Assembly: GCF_963678635.1 (NCBI RefSeq)
Contig: NC_087066.1
Span: 59,724,312-59,788,311, forward strand
DNA length: 64,000 nucleotides
Source: Symsagittifera roscoffensis
Taxonomy: Eukaryota > Xenacoelomorpha > Acoela > Convolutidae
Direction of reading: 5' to 3'
The first letter of the stretch is position 1, and every line of letters begins with the position of its first letter. Positions 47,110 to 58,790 of this stretch are shown here, in pieces. The notes beneath the pieces are model-generated. The model worked only from the letters and a program-made list of their open reading frames with translations. It searched no databases and was not told the DNA's origin. Both the position numbers and the translations under genes were made by a program.

Positions 47110-50059
47110 CAAAGCCGCAAAGCTAATTTTTTTTTTTGCTTCGCTTCAGATTATTTCTACACTCTGGTGACTTTATGCACTGCTCGACGCTCTTTTTTGA
47201 GCATAAAATTACTAAAATTACCTCCGCTCAAAAATGAAGGATGATCGACTCTTAAGTTTGGCGCTTACATCCACAAACAAGTGAAAATCAAAGTTGAGGA
47301 GGATTTCATTGACAGATTTGTCGCACAAGATCGAAGTTTGTCAAAAAATTTTGTTTAATTTCATTTTTTTTGTTGTATGTAATTCAATATTTACATAAAT
47401 TGCAAATACAGACATACAAAAGAAATACAGCAAATACGGAACTCTTATCAAGAACTTTCTGGTGTGTAAATAAAAAAAGAAAATAGAACCCATTTTTTTG
47501 GACAAAAGTTTTTAGAAACTACAAAAAAGAATGACTGGTACTTAAGGCACAAGCAATGAATCATTCGCCGCTATCAATTTTTTTTCTACTGATTAAGATT
47601 TTGTTCATTGTTAAAATATTCGATGTTTTTTTTCCAAGTTCAATCAAATACAGTGTTTTTATTTGTTGCTTTCATGGTTGTCCCTATATCTGTTGCCTCT
47701 ATTACTATTTTAATATGATATCAATGATCAGAAATATCTTAGTTTGAATCATATTAGCTTTTAGTGGGAAATAGTTAAATTTTTATTATTTTTTGAAATC
47801 TCTTACCCGCTCCAACGGAACAGTTAATAATTTTCCCGTCTTTTAACAAAAACTTGTAAAAAATTTAGTCAGAGAACATACACTTTGCAAATTTTTGATT
47901 GAACATGCAAATGAAAAATTTTTTTCCTTCACATTTGTTCATTCTTTTTTCAACTGTTTCAGCCTTTGGGATGAAACTTTCCAAAGACTGAATAAAACAT
48001 CTTTGAACTATTTAACCGGTCCAAAGTTTGAGAATTAACTCGTTTCAGAGGTGTTGTTTTTTCTTCTAAAAAAATTTTCAAACACAACACGCATAAATTT
48101 AATTTTTTTGACCAAAATGGGTTCCTTGAGAAGCTGATAATCTTTACTTACTCTTTATATAACAGAAAGAGGACAGAAAATTCGAAGCGCTACTTGGTCC
48201 AGCGTCAAAAAATGGTCATATTTGTTTTTACGACACAAATATTAAATGTTCTTGGGGACTTATAGCAGTAAGTTGGACAAAACTCACACAGAATAACACA
48301 CAGAATAACTGCCACTGAGAATGCTTCGAATGGATTGAAGCAGTAACTTTTCCAAAATTTGTGCTGAACCGTTCTTTTGTTGACTTATTTTGATCATCAC
48401 CGCAAAGCTATTCATAACTTCAACCAATTTTTGACGACGGGCGAAGTAACTGTTTAGTTTTGTGTTCTGTCATTTTTCGGCTTCAAAAAGAGAAACTCAA
48501 GCTCATCAGCTTCCCAAAAAACTAATATGAGCCCAAAAATTGGTTCGTTTGCGAAGATGTTTCCACAGCAAGTACCCATCTAAAACTAGTTATGACGCAT
48601 TTCTGCCTTCGACGCAAAATTTTTCAAGTTTCGGCCCAGCTAAAGCCTTCTAAATAGTTTCATCTATAACTTGACAAGATTTGAACACTGTTTCTTAAAT
48701 AACCGCAGAGACTTCTTAGTTCTGTTACTGTAGCTTGCCTCATATCAATTTGAACAATCGAGCAGGATTGTGTCACCGTTTCCGCTGTGCGTTTATAGAA
48801 AATTGAAAATTGAAAATTGATTCTCTCAAATTTACAAAATCCACTAGTTTTGAAAAATTGTTGGCCTAAATTTTTTAATTTGAGACTCAGGCATTGCAAT
48901 TTTCAAGACTCCATTATAAAATTCCGTCAAAAATCTTAGTTTGTAAGTTTGAATTTCGAAAATCTTTGAAAGTCAGAACAAGCTCATTTAAGCAAATACG
49001 TTTCAGTTTCCGATAAAAATTTTGACAGCAAAATTTATGTACGTTTAAGGGACCCATACTTCGTTCGAAATGAAATTAGATAAATTTGAAAAATAGAACG
49101 CACAATACAATCAAAAATACTCTTTGCTAAAGTATTCGGTGTAATTTTGCAAATCAGCCCTTGATAAAATCAAAGGTAAAATTTTAATTTAAAGTAATTG
49201 AGATGTTGAAAATCAATTCGCTTTTTTGTGCCTGCTTGAATGACAATGAAACTTTTTATGATAAAGAGGCTCATTAATTTGTAAAAATGCTATTTAAAAC
49301 CAGATTTGCTCTTCACAAACTAATCATTTTGATACTTGTTTGAAAGCAGCTCAAAAGAAATTAGTTTCATTTTATACGCAGTTTTTCTTCTTCAAGAAAA
49401 TCATTAAAATTAATTTCGCGTTGTTGCAATTAGTTCCAAAAGATAGCAATGGAGAAAGGTAAAATTTTTTGAGTTTTTTTGTTCCTAAGATTTTTTGCAG
49501 TCTTATCCAGACGGGCATTTAAATTTCACTGTCATTTTTGAGATATACATATTGCTTTAAAAAGAAAAATCCTAAGCCATGAGAAACTGCCTTTTTTTAC
49601 TTCAAAGAACTTTAAACTAAATTTCTTTACATAACCAAGATACGAAACCTACAAAATGCTTGTATTCTATGAATAATCGTTATCGAGTATTTTTTAGTGT
49701 CCATGAAAACTTGTTTCGTAGGTCGTCTTATCTCCATAATTAAATTTGATAATTTTTATAGAATGATAATATAAAAATATATTTGATTCAGGAAAACCTT
49801 ACATAATATGATAGTGCTTCTAAGTACTCCCTGCAAATAATAACCACATCATTGCTTCAAAGGAATCATGAGCCACAAAAACTGAATATGAGACCGATTT
49901 AGTTTAGATCCTTACGTAGTTTTCCTGTTTATCACGCACTTTCTGCACTTTGACTAATATAGTCAAAAAATCTGTTTCCAGTTGCGGATACAAAATTTAG
50001 TTTTGTACAAAATTATTATATTTTCCAGAAATTTTGTTTTTGGTGACGAAAACAGCCCA
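47110..50059. other. Intergenic AT-rich sequence
   Basis: No gene, RNA or clear repeat termini in about 3 kb. Local low-complexity tracts occur, such as a triplicated AAATTGAAAATTGA near 48797-48822. Confidence 0.45.
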
Positions 50060-50600
50060 GGAAAATTATCTCAAGCTACCTTAAGTTTTAAGATAAAATT
50101 ACCTAAGAACTGCTTAAAAAATTAAGATAAATTTTGCACTAGCTGAGATACACCTTACTTGTCTAGAAACAACTTATAACTTAACCTATATTTACATTAA
50201 GCGTTAAGGTGTATCAACCTGAAAAAACACAAAAAATATTGTTTGGTGAATTAACTTTAAAATTTTACCTAAATAAAGCAGGCAATTTATTTATAATTAC
50301 TTTAATATTGCGATAAATTTACCTTACAATTTTACACATAAAAATGAAAATAGTTAAAGTAAAAACATCTAAAAAAAAAAAATTCTTAAGGTGTTTTAAC
50401 CTCAACAATTTTTCCTAATCTTAGAGAAACTTTAAAGCTTAATTAACCTATAAAGTAACTTAAAGGGGTTTGTTTTTCAGATTGGTACACTTTAATTTTT
50501 AAGGTAAATTTATGAAACAATTTGAAGTAAAAAAACTTATAGGTGAGTTAGGTTAGTTGTACATAAAGTAGTGCAAATTTGCCTTAAAAATTCTGTGTTT
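50060..50600. repeat. Cluster of short direct and inverted AAGGT/ACCTT motifs
   Basis: TTACCTAA, TAAGGTGTATCAACCT, TTAAGGTGTTTTAACCTC, TTAAGGTAAATTT and similar strings occur on both strands many times in 540 bp. This recalls subterminal motif arrays of DNA transposons, but I cannot define ends. Confidence 0.35.
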
Positions 50601-50639
50601 TTAAGTATTTCTTAAAATTATTTTACCGTAACTTTTTTT

Positions 50640-51060
50640 GTGTGAATCCAATGAATCCCAGCGTCGATACGTATTGATTCGACTATTGAAAAAGGGGAGA
50701 AATTTTGTTATTGAGTATGTTTTTTTCTTCTTTCTTTTTGTTTTCCATACAAAATCAGGTGCCACAAACAATCATGAGAACGGGTCGAGCTATTTATTAT
50801 ATTTAAGATCTTTCAGTTTTGATTCGAAGGATATTTAAAAACAATGATGAGTTTTCTCAATCTCCGCAGAAGCCCGCTTCAATTAATTGGTTTTTGGTCT
50901 AATTGCTAGCTAATAAGATAAACATGCAGGCTTACAACTACCTGTTTTTTCTTAGTTTAAGCGATGAAAACTTAATTTTACTCGAACAAAGTTAGTTTGG
51001 GTGTTTCTTAGCTCCATTTAGAGAATCAAAAATGTGAAAAATTCAAAAAACAATTCTGTA
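50640..51060 (+). repeat. Dispersed repeat family, copy 2
   Basis: It shares with 16230-16880 the series CAAAATCAGGTGCCACAAAC, AATCATGAGAACGG, GAGCTATTTATTATATTTAA and CTCCATTTAGAGAATCAA. Confidence 0.55.
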
Positions 51061-51439
51061 AAAACTTTGACTACCTCAACTAAAGATTGTACTCGTGCCA
51101 AGTAAACAATCAAAATGAAATTGTTTGGTTGTAATTGGATCTAATCAAAACATTTTAGATAAAACACTTAGTGTTGAGAAAACTGGTCTAATTTTTTTCT
51201 TCAATTTTCAGGTAAATTTGATGAAATCTAATGATCATGATAGGCTGTCCTCCAACAGTCTGGTATTTTAATTTTACGGCTATATCGATTATAATTACCA
51301 CTCTTTCTAGTATTTTACTTAAATAAACGAAATGCTTTTTCCTAAAAATAAACATTTAACTTAGACAACAGTTGCAGAAAAATTCTATAGTTTTTTTTTC
51401 TTATTTCTTTTCTGAAATTATGTTAATTGGATTATGTTT

Positions 51440-52680
51440 TTCTGCTAACTGCACAAAATACCGCAATCTTTTTCAAAGTTCTTTTTAAAACTCTTTTGAA
51501 GCTCTTTTTTGAAGTTTTTTCTGCTAACTTCCCGGGTTGACCTCCATAAACCGATAACACTTATCTTATAATTTCATACACCGAAAATGCTTATCCTGCA
51601 ATTCCATGCATCAAATGTATGGAAAAATGCTAGTCATACAATTTTCATTCTATTTCAAAAAATCATTGAGAAAAAATTCGAACTAGTTTCTGCGGCTATT
51701 TGAACCACATTAAACAGTCTGGTGATGAAAAAACGATGTTTCCTTTTTCGGAAAAAAATGGTTATCCATACAATTTCCATATATAAAAATTGTATGACTA
51801 GCATTTTTTGATGGCGAGAACAAAATTTTTTCCAAGTAATATTGAAATTGCCCAAAAGGTTTTTCTTTTGTTTCAACCGAAAATCGAATTTTGTACTCAA
51901 ACAATTTTTTCCAAAAAAAAATTTCGAAACAAATTTAAAATTTGTCTGCATAACGTAGTCCTGAATCCACAAAAATTGGATTTTTTTTCCGTTTCTCTGG
52001 TTAAATTTTTTCAAACACGCTATAAACTCCTATTTCTTTTGTATGATTTGTTTATATATGCCTTGATCAATATCTGATAGTTTGAAATTTCTAATTTTAA
52101 AAATAATTATCTTAGGAAGTTTTTAATTGCCAAAATTTAAAAGTTTGATGTTTTCAGTATATGATCTGTGAAAAAGAACTCTTACGGTCGTCTCCAATGC
52201 ATTATAAATAGTGACTCTAGTTTTGAGTAAACCATGGTAAACCAGCCAATTGTGTTCGGTCACGACACATCCCAAAAATTGATTTTGAGAAATAAAATTT
52301 TTAAAAAATAATTTTTTTTTGTTTATGAAAAAATGCTTATCCTACAATTTACATATATGAAAAAAAAAAACGCTTATCTTAGAGTTTCCTAACATTTTCT
52401 GTATCTATGGAAGTGTACGAAAGTGTATGATAAGCATTTTTTCATATATGAAAATTGTATGATAAGCATTTTTGGTCAATCCGGGTTCACAAAATACCGC
52501 AATCTTTTTTAAAGCTCTTTTTAAAAAATTTTTAAAGCTCGTTTTGAATTTTTTTCTGCTAACTTCACAAAATATCGCAATCATTCTTTTTTAAAGCTCT
52601 TTTCGTTTTGAAGTTTTTTCTGCTAACTTCACAAAATACCGCAATCATTCTTTTTTAAAGCTCTTTTTGTCAAAATTATC
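51440..52680 (+). repeat. Tandem ~65-bp repeat split by an inserted element
   Basis: The units contain TTTTCTGCTAACTTCACAAA, then ATACCGCAATC and TTTTTTAAAGCTCTTTTT. Units at 51440-51530 and 52486-52671 are contiguous if the element 51531-52485 is removed. Confidence 0.75.
51531..52485. mobile_element. TIR element of 955 bp with subterminal motif arrays
   Basis: It begins CCCGGGTTGACC and ends GGTCAATCCGGG (12-bp inverted termini, one mismatch). It interrupts a CTAACTT|CACAAAAT unit of the tandem repeat, leaving TT on both sides. Motifs such as ATGATAAGCATTTTT and its complement AAAATGCTTATCCT recur near both ends, several times each. The ~100-codon frames on both strands inside (51655-52077) have no recognisable transposase motifs. 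I do not assign a superfamily. Confidence 0.75.
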
Positions 52681-52689
52681 TCAACAAGA

Positions 52690-52954
52690 TAACGCCGTTA
52701 AATGATTCAGTTCCTGGCCCTGGAAAAAGGCGGCCAAATCATTTAAGAAATTGCAAGCATGAGATGTAATACATTCTAAAATAACGCTAAAATTGTCTTT
52801 TTATAATCATGATATAAGTTTAGTCGTAAAATTACGTTAAAACTATAGTGGTAGGTCAACATTTTATCAATTTTTGTTAACATAGTCTAAAAACAGACAA
52901 GTTTTTCTCGACACTGAGATGACTATTAAAAAAATTTATATTTTGTTTTATAGC
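52690..52954. other. Sequence preceding the first visible exon of the coiled-coil gene
   Basis: It is probably intron or 5' flank of the gene that follows. No exon was recognised. Confidence 0.4.
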
Positions 52955-52955
52955 T

Positions 52956-55900
52956 GGCATTCAGTCCAAGGCTGAGTCACCAGGTGTGGTGATATCAGGG
53001 GAGTCCAAGGCGATGAAGCTGTTGCGCCTGGCGTTCCTACTTCTTGTTCTTCTGATTCTCGGGTTCAATCAGTTCTTTATCTTTTCTATGTGGACCGACA
53101 GTGATTTGTAACAAACCACGCAGAACAAAAAACAAAACAACATAAAAAACTGACTAACAATGATGTTTAAAATTTTGAGCCTTTTTTTAGCCTGTTTTTT
53201 CTAAANNNNNNNNNNNNNNNNNNNNNNNNNNNNNNNNNNNNNNNNNNNNNNNNNNNNNNNNNNNNNNNNNNNNNNNNNNNNNNNNNNNNNNNNNNNNNNN
53301 NNNNNNNNNNNNNNNNNNNNNNNNNNNNNNNNNNNNNNNNNNNNNNNNNNNNNNNNNNNNNNNNNNNNNNNNNNNNNNNNNNNNNNNNNNNNNNNNNNNN
53401 NNNNNCACTGTCACGATTGGGGTACCTGTCCCGACCTTGACACTTTAATTGCGAACAACACTTTAACATTCAAGTGGGTTATCATGATCTAACATAAGGC
53501 GTGATGTATGACAGCCACCACAGGGGGGAGGGGGGACGCTCCTTCCATCTCAAGGATTCGGTTCGCTGCCGACACAAAGGGTCCCCATTTGTACTATTTT
53601 GAGACACCCATTTTTGGCTGACGAACCCTAAAGGCGCCTTCGGTGCCAATATATACTAGTTTTTAAGGGGGAGAAAAAGCGCAATTTTTCGATAAAAGTT
53701 TTCCAAAAAGTGCCTAAAAACGCTAATTTTGGCCTGCTTTTTTCAAAATTTTGCCTGCAGCGCTGAAATTTGTATCCAAAACAGGGTAATAGGGTCTTTT
53801 TAGTGCTTGGGGGGAGCTCGGAAAATCATTTTGTTCGACCTAAGAAAAGGACGAAAACTTATCGAACATTTTTTGAAAATCCGCCCCCCCCCCCCCTCGA
53901 GAAAGTCCTAGATCCGAGTCAAAAAATTTTTTTTCAGTAGATGGCAAAGCGCACATTATATCTGAAATTTACGAAAATTTGTAGCTTTGTTGCTAATTTT
54001 TTGATCCACGCGACACGTTCGTTAGATTTTTACCAAGTACGAAAAAAATGGTTTGTTGGTTTGTAGTTTTTGCGTGTTTCCCTGAAAAATAATCGTGCAC
54101 AAGATAATCTTACTTTCAGGGAATCTTGAAACTAATTTTGTCTCATTTAATTTTTTTTATTTTCAGCACACGTAGCATCTATTGGTTCAGAGTTGCAAAA
54201 ATTGAGGCTTCTACAGGCGAGCGACTCAGACATCAGCCGGCAGCAGCTTAAAGAATTAAATACACAAATCACTCTCATCCAAAACAGACTAGGTAAACCT
54301 CTCCGCTGCGTTTGTTTATTGTTCCGACTTTCGTAACGAAAGTAACGGGATATGTGTGCTCGGGGTGGTTTTTTTTTCTAGAGACAAATTTCGACTTTTT
54401 AACTAGCCAATTTTGACGGATTTTTTAAAATATCATTCGAAAACTATTGTTGTCCTCGGCTTAAATTTGAAAAAATTTTTCACCTGTGATCATTTTTTGT
54501 AAAATTACGGGGGTTTAAAGGTTGCTATTTTTGCCAATTTGGGACAATTAGCGCGTGATGTATTTTAAGCTATTAACGCGTAAACGAGATTTAATTCATC
54601 TTAGAAATCGTTGCAAATCGGTTCAAGGAAACTTATATGTCATAATTGATTTGTTAATAGGAGCCAAATCTATCACTTCGTGCCTAAAATCACGTCGTAC
54701 TTAAAATCACTTCGTATTTGAAAATCTCACTCAATTTTTTTAATATATTTTTTTTATTACATTTTATATTTTTCATGGTATCACTGCTCCATAGACCTTA
54801 TAAGGCACTCGGAACAATCAGGGCTTCGCCCTGATGCGAGCAGTCTTGTTGTCACTTTGCGCAGTGTTGCAAGAAATTCGCTGGAAAAATTGAATTTCAA
54901 TCAATACATTGAAGCATGGTTTTTGTAGAAAACTGGCCAGCATTAGAAGATTCAAGTCAAATCATGAGTCAATCACCTCCCCTGTGGAGCGTAAGCGGCT
55001 CTTGATATATCTAATAAACAAAATATCTGGGCTCTTTTTCAGTTCCCCCCTTTCAAATTCAGTTTTGAAAAGTCTGTTTAACGTTGTCATAATGCAATGA
55101 AATTTGGCGTGGTGAACGAATCGACAATTCTGAACAGACTTGTTTGTCATACTTTACAGCAACACCACGCAATTAGCCGCAATAACACGTTAAACAAACA
55201 TAAAACTCGGTCTTTTGAAAGGGGACAACTGGAAAAGAGCCATTATCTGTGCTCGAAATGGAAGTTTTCCAATTATTGTTCCGACTTTCGATACGAATTT
55301 ATGGAATATTTGTGCTCAGGGTGGGTTTTTTTTTCTTCAGACAAATTTCGACTTTTTAACAAGCCATTTTTGACCGAAGTTTTTAATATCATTCAGAAAG
55401 TATTGGTGTCCTGAGCTTAAATTTGAAAAGATAATTCACCTGCTATCATTTTCGTAAAGTTATGGGGGTTTAAGGATTGCCATTTCGGCCAATTTGGGAC
55501 AATTAACGCGCGATATATTTCGATCTATTAACGCGTAAGCGGAGATTTAATCCGTCTTAGAAATTTTTCCAAGTTGGTGGTTGAAAGAAGCTTATTTGCC
55601 ATAATTGACTGGTTGCAAGGAGCGAAATCTATATTGTTTGTACTTTTTATGACATATGGGGGGATGAGTTTTTGTAATTCAAATTACTGTTCACATTGTC
55701 CGATTGTCATGAAAATTGACATGCAGACTAATTAGGCCACGAAAAACATATTTGGTTTCCATAATCAACTTTGTAAAACCACTCCTTAGATCATAAAAAT
55801 GATGCTTGTGTGAGGTGGGGGGAAAAGGAAAAAGAACCAAAAATTTCAAAGTTTAGAAGAAAAAAAAATTCTTTTTATTTTATTACATTTAATTTTTTTC

Positions 55901-58731
55901 GTTAATACTGCTCTATAAACCTTAAAAAGCAGTCGGAACATTCAAGGATTTGCCTTGATACGAGCAGTCTTGTTTTTTTTATAATTCGATTTATCTGGAG
56001 ACCTCGATACATCCCCTGATGGAAATATATTTTTTTTCAAGATAAAATCTTTTTTTCAAAAAAGAAACTGCAGGCACATTTTAATCGACACAATGATTCC
56101 TTTTTATCTATCCTTATAACGAAGTCTATTTATGATAACTTTCGCTTGAGAACACAAAAAATAATGGCTTTCCATTTTAAGATACCATGGACCTCGAGGT
56201 TGATCGGCTCAGAGTTGAAATCGATAACCACAACGCGGAAGATACCTTGGTACAATCTCGACTTCTGGAATCTCTGGAATCCCGGGTGGACAGTCTGGAA
56301 ACACTCATTCTAAACGGCGATATCGGCGGGTCATTCGGGGGAGGCGTTAGCGACAACGGAACTTGTGCGTGTTCACTGGGACCAATGCAGGGATCCGGAT
56401 CTGCTTACAATTCAACCCCCTTTATCGTTTAAGAAAACCAACTAACTACCATTTTAAAAAAGATTGTGCCTACTTTTTTGAAAAACAATTCGCAAATTTA
56501 TAGGCTTAAAATCCAATTTCTCAAAAACAGACTAATTTAATCATAAAAAACAGTATTGCACTTTGAGACTCTCTCTCTTGTGCTAATGAAATTTGTCGTC
56601 TCACTGTAGCAAAAGGAGAGGGAATTTTTAAGTAGATCACCCTGTCTATCCGTTCAGATTGAGCTCCTCATGAACAAGATTGAGAAGAATGAAATTGACA
56701 TTTTGGGTCTACGGGAGTTTGACGCGGACGTGACTATGGGTTTGACTAAATTGGCTGACCGCCCAGGTGAAGGTAGGCAAAATAATGGAATACATTGAAC
56801 AAAAAAATTTTGTTCCAGGACAAATGGAAACAATTTCAAAGGGTAACAGATAATTTTCCTGCCTGAATTATGCAAGACTGCTCTTATCAGGTCGAAACTC
56901 TGAATTTTTCAATTGCCCTTAATTGTGCAAGAGCAACAAAATTTTGCTAACAAAAAAACTACTCTAATCCACTCCCCCCCCCTTCCCCCCCCCCACTTCC
57001 CATTTTTCTAACTTTATAGTTGTTATACGTGAAATACTGTCGCTAAATGCGTGAGGTTAAGATTAAAAAATTTGAAAAACAAATCTGTTCTCAATTGTTA
57101 GTTTATTCACTATGCGAAGTCTCATTGCACTCTAACAAAGTTAAAGCCGTTTTTCAAATTGAAATTCAGGGCTGGGTTTGAAAGTGAAAAAACCCAAAAA
57201 ATTTACCGCTTTTTTTTCTGAAACACACAATGATACATGTAAGAAGGTACGCATTATCTGAAACGATTGCGGTGCATCGGATCAATTTGAATGATTTTTA
57301 GCTCGACTGATTAGTTATATACAGTTTGCTTTAATATAAAACTGGATAATCAGGAGCTATTTATTTATCCCATCTTGACAAACCTTCTTAACCATCCAAA
57401 AATGATCCATTCATCTCAGATGGTTAAAAAAATCACTCCAACTCGATACAACTAGATTTCAGTTTGTAGTGCTTTCCGCCTAAGAACGAGAAAAGGAATG
57501 TTTATACAAAAAAGGCAGAAAAATCATCATCGGTTCTATTTGAGTAGGAGAAATTTTTCTATAAAGCTCTTCGTCATCAAGATTGTAGCAGCCCAAAACA
57601 AAACAATTGAATGATTTCACTTTTCAGAGACAAATGTTTTTTATATTTTCAAGAAAATTAGAATGATACTTTTGATTGAGCTTAAAACATTTTTTCAACC
57701 TAACAACAATTAATTGACTGATTTGAGTTTTGCGTACTCCTATTGGTTCTCTGCTTTAGTAATTCGCATCTGTAAAGATTTTTTCTATTCGTTATCCCTA
57801 ATGAGCAATTCAATATTTGAATAATTTTCTGAAATTTAGAATTTGTCAATTTGTTGTCAGTTTGTTTTTCGATCTTCATTTTTGCATTGATTTATTTTTA
57901 CGTGCTGTTAAATAAAAACTGAATCAGCGCTTCACTTTTTGGCTTAGGGTATCTTCTTAGTCTTCTTTATGATGCGTAAACCTAAAAACATTTGGTATTA
58001 TAGGCTGCACTTAAATGTTGTAAGCTGTTAGAAGACTCTTGATCGAAAAAAATTTCCTTAACTTATACTTAAATTCCTCAAAGCGTTTTTACCCAGAAAA
58101 TCAATATGCTAATTGAAGGTCAGCTGTTAATCTAGTGAATTCCAAACTTGTGAATATTTTTTTTTGCTGAATTGGCTGATCATTAAAGTACGCTTGTTTT
58201 GGTTTACTCGTTTTTTTTTCAAAGTAGCCAGATGTCGAACATTCATCTGTCTACATTCATATGCAGGGTACATCATATGTTGAACATTCAATCAGATGTT
58301 GAATATTCAGATGTTGAACATTCATCTGCAGGGTATTCATCTGTGTTCGTTACCTAAATCATATAGTCTGTGTATAATATAGATTGCGTAATTCCCGGGT
58401 TTGTATTCACCTCATCACTGAGACTTACGAAAGTAGTAGACCAAGAGAAATTACGTGAGAAACACTCGAGCGAACTCTTTTAGTTTTCAAATTGGATGCT
58501 TGTCGGCAACATACTGCTTTTTACAAACCAAGATCTTTGTATCTGATCAATCGCATCTCTCAGTCCATAAGACTTGCATTTTTCAAATGCAGTAAGTGAT
58601 CTACTGTATCGAATTCTTTTCACAATTATAATGAGAGTTTAAGTGTTTCGATAAGGACATTTATTCAGTTGCTCCTCGGCATGATTGGAAACTGATATAT
58701 GTTGATTCTTTGGTTTTTAATTATCAAGTGG

Positions 58732-58790
<59 letters not shown>

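Noticed and set aside
51655-52077. Overlapping open frames on both strands inside the TIR element
   Set aside because: Phe/Lys/Ile-rich composition typical of AT-rich non-coding DNA and no transposase motif.
54900-55100. 63- and 62-codon frames on opposite strands between two Helentron-like copies
   Set aside because: No splice phase fits the coiled-coil gene and neither frame resembles its neighbours, so these are likely chance.
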